8,789 nucleotides of DNA from the NCBI RefSeq assembly GCF_002483225.1, contig NZ_DLHL01000056.1:1-8789 (forward strand), given 5' to 3'. Shown here piece after piece: positions 5,578 through 8,789 of this stretch (the first letter of the stretch is position 1; every line of letters starts with the position of its first letter). The notes under the pieces are model-generated. The model had not been told where the DNA came from. It worked only from the letters and a program-made list of their open reading frames with translations, and ran no database searches. The position numbers and the translations under genes are program-made. This stretch comes from Gemmatimonas sp. UBA7669 (lineage in GTDB: Bacteria > Gemmatimonadota > Gemmatimonadetes > Gemmatimonadales > Gemmatimonadaceae).

Positions 5578-6408
5578 TTACTGCGTGGCCCGGCCGCGCT
5601 TGCGGCCGCGTACGATGAGACGCGTCGACGCCTTCTTCTTGTTGCGCGTCTTGACGCCTTCCTTCTTGCCCCACGGGCTCACCACGTTGCGGCCACCGCG
5701 CGTACGACCACCGTGCGGGTGATCGACCGGGTTCATGACCTCACCGCGGACCTTCGGCCGCTTGCCCAACCAGCGGCTCTTGCCGGCCTTGCCGTGCGAC
5801 TGCAGCTCGTGCTCGGCGTTGCCCACTTCGCCGATCGTCGCCATGCAGTTGCCGTGCACGAGGCGCATTTCCGTGGACGCCAGGCGCAGCGTGACGTACT
5901 CACCTTCCTTCGCCACGACCTGCGCGAAGGTGCCGGCCGAGCGGGCCATCTGGCCGCCCTTGCCGATCTTGAGCTCGATGTTGTGCACCGACGTGCCGAG
6001 CGGCACTTCCTTGAGCGGCATCGAGTTGCCCGTGCGCACGTCGCTGCCCGGGCCCGACACCACCGAGTCACCCTGCTTGAGACCCTTCGGGTGCAGGATG
6101 TAGCGCTTCTCGCCGTCCGCGTACTCGATCAGCGCGATGCGCGCCGAGCGGTTCGGATCGTACTCGATGTGCGCCACCGTTCCCACGATTCCAAACTTGT
6201 TGCGCTTGAAGTCGATGACGCGGTACATGCGCTTGTGGCCGCCACCGATGCGACGCATCGAGATGTGGCCATGGTTGTCGCGGCCGCCCGACTTCTTGAG
6301 GGGCTCCACGAGCGACTTCTCAGGGGTCGAACGCGTGATCTCGGCGAAATCCGACACCGAGCGGAACCGCGTGCCCTTCGTGACCGGCTTGAATTGACGA
6401 ATGCCCAT
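5578..6408 (-). CDS. rplB: Large subunit ribosomal protein L2 (uL2)
   Basis: L2 binds domain IV of 23S rRNA and is needed for subunit association and a functional peptidyl transferase centre. The product is 276 residues, a normal length, beginning MGIRQFKPVTKGTRFR. The N-terminal RNA-binding part includes GRDNHGHISMRRIGGGHKR (42-60), and the C-terminal loop contains MNPVDHPHGG (225-234), with the conserved histidine at 230. After HPHGG the usual bacterial GEG appears to be missing: the sequence goes straight to RTRGGRNVVSPWG (235-247). GAGGG lies 9 nt before the ATG, overlapping the end of rplW 5 nt away. Confidence 0.98.
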   Translation of the reverse strand: MGIRQFKPVTKGTRFRSVSDFAEITRSTPEKSLVEPLKKSGGRDNHGHISMRRIGGGHKRMYRVIDFKRNKFGIVGTVAHIEYDPNRSARIALIEYADGEKRYILHPKGLKQGDSVVSGPGSDVRTGNSMPLKEVPLGTSVHNIELKIGKGGQMARSAGTFAQVVAKEGEYVTLRLASTEMRLVHGNCMATIGEVGNAEHELQSHGKAGKSRWLGKRPKVRGEVMNPVDHPHGGRTRGGRNVVSPWGKKEGVKTRNKKKASTRLIVRGRKRGRATQ

Positions 6409-6413
6409 GCGAC

Positions 6414-6701
6414 TCAGCCCTCGAAGATCGCGATGGTGTCGCCGTCACGCAGCTTCACAATCGCCTTCTTGGTGTGGGGGCGGCGACCGATCGACTGGCC
6501 GACGCGGCGGGTCTTGCCCCGCGCGATCGACGTCCAGACACCGGTGACCTTGACGCCGAACAGCTGCTCGACGGCCGCCTTGATGGCGTGCTTGGTGGCG
6601 TCCGGCGCCACCTCGAACGTGTACTCGCCGCGATCCTGGTAGGCGGCGGAGGTGCGCTCCGTGATGATCGGGCGCACGATGGTGCGATACAGTGCGCTCA
6701 C
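6414..6701 (-). CDS. rplW: Large subunit ribosomal protein L23 (uL23), GTG start
   Basis: L23 surrounds the polypeptide exit and is the docking site for trigger factor and SRP. The 95 residues begin (M)SALYRTIVRPIITERTS and carry the conserved central stretch KHAIKAAVEQLFGVKV (37-52). The extended RNA-binding loop around 61-80 is RGKTRRVGQS...RRPHTKKA, and the end is GDTIAIFEG. The initiation codon is GTG, the only non-ATG start among the starts visible in this cluster. A strong GGAGG lies about 7 nt upstream, inside the end of rplD, from whose stop it is separated by 2 nt. Confidence 0.97.
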   Translation of the reverse strand: MSALYRTIVRPIITERTSAAYQDRGEYTFEVAPDATKHAIKAAVEQLFGVKVTGVWTSIARGKTRRVGQSIGRRPHTKKAIVKLRDGDTIAIFEG

Positions 6702-6703
6702 GG

Positions 6704-7345
6704 TCAGCCCTCCGACTGGCTCGAGGCCAGCGCTGACGATTCGATCACGACCACGTCCGACCAGAGGATGTGGTAGGTGCTCACGTCGCTGTACGGCATC
6801 ACGTGGGCACGCTGCAGGTTGCGGGCGCTCAGGTACACGTTCGGCTTCACGCCGTCCGTCAATACCAGCACCTTCTTCTCGGCCACACCCAGCTTGGCCA
6901 GCAGGTCCGTCATCGCCTTGGTCTTCGGCGCGCTGAAATCGAGCGCGTCCACGAGCACCACGGCGTTCTCACGGGCCCGGGCGTTGAAGGCGCTCTTGCG
7001 CGCCAGCGCCCGCACCTGCTTCGGCACGATCTGCGTGTAGCTGCGCGGCTGCGGGCCGAACACCGTACCGCCGCCCGGCCAGTTCGGCGCGCGCGTCGAG
7101 CCCTGACGGGCGCGACCGGTGCCCTTCTGCTTCCACGGCTTCTGGTTGCCGCCCGTCACTTCACCACGCGTCTTGGTCTTGGCCGTGCCCTGGCGACGGT
7201 TGGCGAGGAACGCCTTCACCGCCTGGTGCATGACCGGCACGTTGACGATGCCGTCGAACGTCCCTTCGGGGAGCGGGCGGGTGCCGCCCTGCTTCCCCTG
7301 CGCCGAGTACACAGGCGCCTCGAAAGTCTTGGTTTCCGCCGTCAT
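6704..7345 (-). CDS. rplD: Large subunit ribosomal protein L4 (uL4)
   Basis: L4 binds domain I of 23S rRNA and sends an extended loop into the exit tunnel. In E. coli it is the autorepressor of the S10 operon. The 213 residues contain the loop motif KPWKQKGTGRARQGSTRAP (69-87) followed by GGGTVFGPQPR (91-101), then the globular segment ARKSAFNARAREN (115-127) and the C-terminal NVYLSARNL (169-177). The length is close to the family norm (about 200-210). AGGG lies 6 nt upstream of the ATG, and the gap to rplC is 2 nt. Whether it regulates this operon is unknown; candidate targets would be the structured gaps around rpsJ. Confidence 0.98.
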   Translation of the reverse strand: MTAETKTFEAPVYSAQGKQGGTRPLPEGTFDGIVNVPVMHQAVKAFLANRRQGTAKTKTRGEVTGGNQKPWKQKGTGRARQGSTRAPNWPGGGTVFGPQPRSYTQIVPKQVRALARKSAFNARARENAVVLVDALDFSAPKTKAMTDLLAKLGVAEKKVLVLTDGVKPNVYLSARNLQRAHVMPYSDVSTYHILWSDVVVIESSALASSQSEG

Positions 7346-7347
7346 GA

Positions 7348-8028
7348 TCAGCCCTGCTTCCGCACGAAGACGATGCCGTTGGTCGGCCCCGCCACGCTGC
7401 CGCGCAGATAAATGAGGTTACGCTCGGCGTCCACCTTCTCGATGCGAAGGTTCGTCGCCGTATGCTGCGCCGCGCCGTAATGACCGGGCATCTTCTTGCC
7501 CTTGATGACGCGCGACGGGTCCGTGCCCGCGCCAATGGAGCCCGGCTTGCGATGCTTGGTATTGCCGTGCGTGTTCGGACCGCCGCCGAAACCATGGCGC
7601 TTCACCACGCCCTGGAAGCCGCGGCCCTTGGACGTCCCCGTCACCTTCACGCGCTCACCCGGCGTGAAGATGTTCACGGTGATCGTCTCACCCACGGAGT
7701 ACGACGGCGCCTCGGCATTGCCCGGCGCGTCGTCGAGACGGAAGCTCTTGAGCACGCGCGGCGCGGCCTCGAGGCCGGCCTTCTTCGCGTGACCCAGCTC
7801 CGCCTTGGTCGCGCGACGGCCCTTGGGCGTGCGCTCCCCCTTCTTGTTGGGACGCGCCGTGCGCTGCGCCCCATATCCGAGCTCCACCGAAGCGAAACCG
7901 GCCGCGTCCGCCGTCATCACCTTCGTGACGGGGTTGGGCGTGGCCTCCACCACGGTGCAGGGCACTTGCTGCCCCTGCTCGTTGAACAGCTGGGTCATGC
8001 CCAGCTTCTTGCCGATGATGCCGATCAT
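7348..8028 (-). CDS. rplC: Large subunit ribosomal protein L3 (uL3)
   Basis: L3 is one of the first proteins to bind 23S rRNA and reaches towards the peptidyl transferase centre with its central extension. I start it at the ATG 8028-8026, giving 226 residues that open with the invariant MIGIIGKKLGMTQLF. The in-frame 28 residues upstream begin at a GTG without a ribosome binding site and are rejected. Signatures are GTSKGRGFQGVVKRHGF (131-147), KPGSIGAGTDPSRVIKGKKM (161-180) and VDAERNLIYLRGSV (199-212). The glutamine methylated by PrmB in E. coli (SIGQ) is alanine 167 here, so that modification cannot occur. GGAG lies 11 nt upstream within a small hairpin, after an unusually long 189-nt gap from rpsJ. 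Confidence 0.98.
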   Translation of the reverse strand: MIGIIGKKLGMTQLFNEQGQQVPCTVVEATPNPVTKVMTADAAGFASVELGYGAQRTARPNKKGERTPKGRRATKAELGHAKKAGLEAAPRVLKSFRLDDAPGNAEAPSYSVGETITVNIFTPGERVKVTGTSKGRGFQGVVKRHGFGGGPNTHGNTKHRKPGSIGAGTDPSRVIKGKKMPGHYGAAQHTATNLRIEKVDAERNLIYLRGSVAGPTNGIVFVRKQG

Positions 8029-8033
8029 GAAAT

Positions 8034-8052
8034 GACTCACTCCGTACGAGTC
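8034..8052 (-). promoter_or_regulatory. Small hairpin around the rplC Shine-Dalgarno
   Basis: On the transcript, GACUC (8052-8048) can pair with GAGUC (8038-8034), with the ribosome binding purines in the 9-nt loop. Alternatively ACUC (8051-8048) can pair with GAGU (8042-8039), which buries the Shine-Dalgarno itself. The two pairings exclude one another, so the site could switch between an open and a closed form. The stems are short, so this is a weak prediction. Confidence 0.4.
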
Positions 8053-8056
8053 GCGG

Positions 8057-8072
8057 TGCTTCCGGAGAAGCA
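8057..8072 (-). other. 6-bp hairpin with UCCG loop upstream of rplC
   Basis: On the minus strand UGCUUC, loop UCCG, GAAGCA forms a perfect 6-bp stem ending just upstream of the rplC ribosome binding region. No U-run follows it, so it is not a standard intrinsic terminator. Confidence 0.45.
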
Positions 8073-8119
8073 ACCGTTGGACTGTGGATGAAGCCGCCCT
8101 GTGCAGCCCCACCAGTACG

Positions 8120-8139
8120 CGTCGCGATGTTCCGCGACG
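8120..8139 (-). other. 7-bp perfect GC-rich hairpin in the rpsJ-rplC gap
   Basis: CGUCGCG, loop GAACAU, CGCGACG on the transcript. All seven pairs are Watson-Crick and most are G-C. There is no U-tract on either strand, which argues against an intrinsic terminator; an RNA protein-binding or processing site is possible. Confidence 0.5.
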
Positions 8140-8177
8140 TGAACTTCCGTTTCCCTGCGTTTTTCCTCTTCCCGCTT

Positions 8178-8205
8178 TACAACCTTACGCCGTACAACCT
8201 TACGC
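8178..8205 (-). repeat. 13-nt direct repeat, period 15, directly downstream of rpsJ
   Basis: GCGTAAGGTTGTA occurs twice on the minus strand (8205-8193 and 8190-8178) with two bases between copies. It begins 12 nt after the rpsJ stop, in the least GC-rich part of the window. It may be a chance tandem duplication or a repeated protein or RNA binding site; no function is recognisable from the sequence. Confidence 0.8.
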
Positions 8206-8217
8206 TTCTCGTTGGTT

Positions 8218-8526
8218 CTATTCGACTTTGATCTCGACGTCCACGCCTGCCGGCAGGTCGAGCTTTGTCAGCGCGTCCACCGTGCCCGCGCGAGAATCGA
8301 GGATGTCGATGACGCGCTTGTGCGTCTTCAGTTCGAACTGCTCACGCGACTTCTTGTCGACGTGCGGCGAACGGAGCACCGTCCAACGCTGCGTCTTGGT
8401 CGGGAGCGGGATCGGCCCCGACACCGACGCGCCGGTCTTCTCGGCCGTGCGGACAATGTCCGCCGAAGCCTGGTCGATCACGGCGTGGTCGAATGCCTTG
8501 AGGCGAATGCGAATGCGGCCAGCCAT
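8218..8526 (-). CDS. rpsJ: Small subunit ribosomal protein S10 (uS10, NusE)
   Basis: S10 is a 30S head protein and, as NusE with NusB, a transcription antitermination factor that also contacts NusG. The 102-residue product has the standard family length from the ATG at 8526-8524, beginning MAGRIRIRLKAFDHAVIDQA. The open frame extends 16 residues further to an ATG inside a strong hairpin, but those residues have no family match. The signature RSPHVDKKSREQFELKTHKR is at 52-71. The Shine-Dalgarno is weak (GGAA, 5 nt upstream), and the preceding gap is largely a stable stem-loop. The stop is TAG, unlike the TAA/TGA used by its neighbours. Confidence 0.98.
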   Translation of the reverse strand: MAGRIRIRLKAFDHAVIDQASADIVRTAEKTGASVSGPIPLPTKTQRWTVLRSPHVDKKSREQFELKTHKRVIDILDSRAGTVDALTKLDLPAGVDVEIKVE

Positions 8527-8542
8527 CAGAGTTCCGTGTGGG

Positions 8543-8603
8543 AACCAGTCGAGCGACGGGAGCCGGTGAATCACCGACTCCCGTCGATCTGCCGGTTCTG
8601 GTT
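8543..8603 (-). promoter_or_regulatory. Two-tier stem-loop in the tuf-rpsJ gap (candidate leader, attenuator or processing site)
   Basis: The inner hairpin (8554-8586) has 15 pairs: CGACGGGAGTCGGTG against CACCGGCTCCCGTCG, with a 3-nt loop AUU and a single U-G wobble. An outer perfect 6-bp stem, AACCAG (8603-8598) with CUGGUU (8548-8543), encloses it and overlaps the tuf stop codon. The stem is very stable, but it is not followed by a U-tract, so a standard intrinsic terminator is doubtful. It ends 16 nt before the rpsJ start, a good place to affect rpsJ translation or transcription read-through from the str genes. In E. coli the S10 operon leader bound by L4 also lies upstream of rpsJ, but I cannot match this element to it. 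Confidence 0.65.
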
Positions 8604-8789
8604 AGGCGAGGATCTTCGTAACGACGCCGGCGCCGACCGTACGACCACCCTCACGGATGGCGAAGCGCAGCTGCTCTTCCATGGCGATCGGGATGATGAG
8701 CTCGATGGTCATCGTCACGTTGTCGCCCGGCATCACCATCTCCATCCCCTCGGGGAGCTCGATGTTGCCCGTCACGTCCGTCGTGCGGA
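8602..8789 (-). CDS. tuf: Elongation factor Tu, C-terminal 61 residues (5' part outside the window)
   Basis: EF-Tu is the GTPase that delivers aminoacyl-tRNA to the ribosome. Only the end of its third domain is here. The translated codons read RTTDVTGNIELPEGMEMVMP, then GDNVTMTIELIIPIAMEEQL, and finish with RFAIREGGRTVGAGVVTKIL plus a terminal A, the textbook EF-Tu C-terminus, with a TAA stop at 8604-8602. The frame is intact to the window edge. Its place directly before rpsJ shows that the str genes (rpsL, rpsG, fusA, tuf) probably lie upstream and join the S10 operon, as in many non-proteobacterial genomes. Confidence 0.98.
   Translation of the reverse strand, partial: RTTDVTGNIELPEGMEMVMPGDNVTMTIELIIPIAMEEQLRFAIREGGRTVGAGVVTKILA

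Larger units (their letters stand above)
8029..8217 (-). other. 189-nt structured rpsJ-rplC intergenic region
   Basis: This is the longest non-coding stretch of the window, in an operon where most gaps are under 25 nt. In transcript order it holds a 13-nt direct repeat (8178-8205), a purine-rich tract (roughly 8141-8175), a 7-bp perfect hairpin (8120-8139), a 6-bp hairpin (8057-8072) and a small hairpin at the rplC ribosome binding site (8034-8052). I see no convincing -35/-10 pair, no U-tract after any stem, and no open reading frame with a ribosome binding site. It could be a leader controlling rplC onward, an RNA processing region, or an internal promoter of unfamiliar sequence. Confidence 0.6.

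Noticed and set aside
4915..6642. 575-codon open frame on the plus strand
   Set aside because: It lies antisense to rplV, rpsS, rplB and rplW, all certain genes. Its product is rich in Arg, His, Leu and Ala, as expected from the reverse complement of GC-rich codons, and it has no recognisable domain.
8029..8112. 28-residue upstream extension of L3 from a GTG
   Set aside because: There is no Shine-Dalgarno before the GTG, and L3 starts canonically at MIGIIGKKLGMTQ with GGAG upstream.
8140..8217. Internal promoter upstream of rplC
   Set aside because: The region is less GC-rich, and TTGTAC and TTGTAA resemble -35 boxes, but no -10-like hexamer sits at about 17 nt spacing. Not supportable from sequence alone.
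8527..8574. 16-residue upstream extension of S10
   Set aside because: The alternative ATG lies in the loop and arm of the 15-bp hairpin, lacks a ribosome binding site, and would give an S10 longer than the family.
8554..8586. Intrinsic terminator for tuf
   Set aside because: The stem is strong enough, but the following transcript (CUCGACUGG...) has no U-tract, so I list it as a structured element and not a terminator.

Overview
This window is a continuous stretch of the bacterial str-S10-spc ribosomal protein cluster, transcribed entirely from the minus strand. It runs from the high coordinates down to base 1. In order of transcription it holds the 3' end of tuf (EF-Tu), then rpsJ (S10), rplC (L3), rplD (L4), rplW (L23), rplB (L2), rpsS (S19), rplV (L22), rpsC (S3), rplP (L16), rpmC (L29), rpsQ (S17), rplN (L14), rplX (L24), rplE (L5), rpsN (S14), rpsH (S8), rplF (L6) and rplR (L18). 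rplR is cut at the window edge, and its visible codons appear to lack only the stop. I see no mobile elements, tRNA or rRNA genes, CRISPR arrays or non-ribosomal cargo. The long open frames on the plus strand are GC-driven shadows.

The DNA is GC-rich, the gene order is classical, S14 is the zinc-free 101-residue form, and tuf leads directly into rpsJ. These facts, and the wording of several proteins (S3, L22, and L5 with an Ala/Gly/Lys-rich head), are compatible with Gemmatimonadota or a related GC-rich phylum. That placement is a recollection-level guess and was not tested.

Most genes are packed for translational coupling. rplV/rpsC and rplF/rplR share one base (TAATG), rplP/rpmC overlap by 11 nt, and the other close junctions are 1-24 nt with the Shine-Dalgarno sequence inside or next to the previous stop. 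Only three junctions are longer: tuf-rpsJ (75 nt), rpsJ-rplC (189 nt) and rpsN-rpsH (69 nt). All three hold RNA secondary structure. The tuf-rpsJ gap has a 15-bp hairpin inside an outer 6-bp stem. The rpsJ-rplC gap has a 15-nt-period direct repeat and three hairpins, the last around the rplC ribosome binding site.

The most interesting item is the rpsN-rpsH gap. A 36-nt element there has the 5'-GUC / GAUAC-3' core by which S8 recognises helix 21 of 16S rRNA, and it pairs the rpsH Shine-Dalgarno sequence into its basal stem. It looks like an autoregulatory S8 site placed directly at rpsH, whereas the E. coli spc operon has its S8 site near rplE.

Protein-level oddities are a roughly 64-residue KGGA-repeat extension on L5, extended N-termini on L24 and S17, and an apparent three-residue deletion in the conserved peptidyl-transferase-proximal loop of L2.
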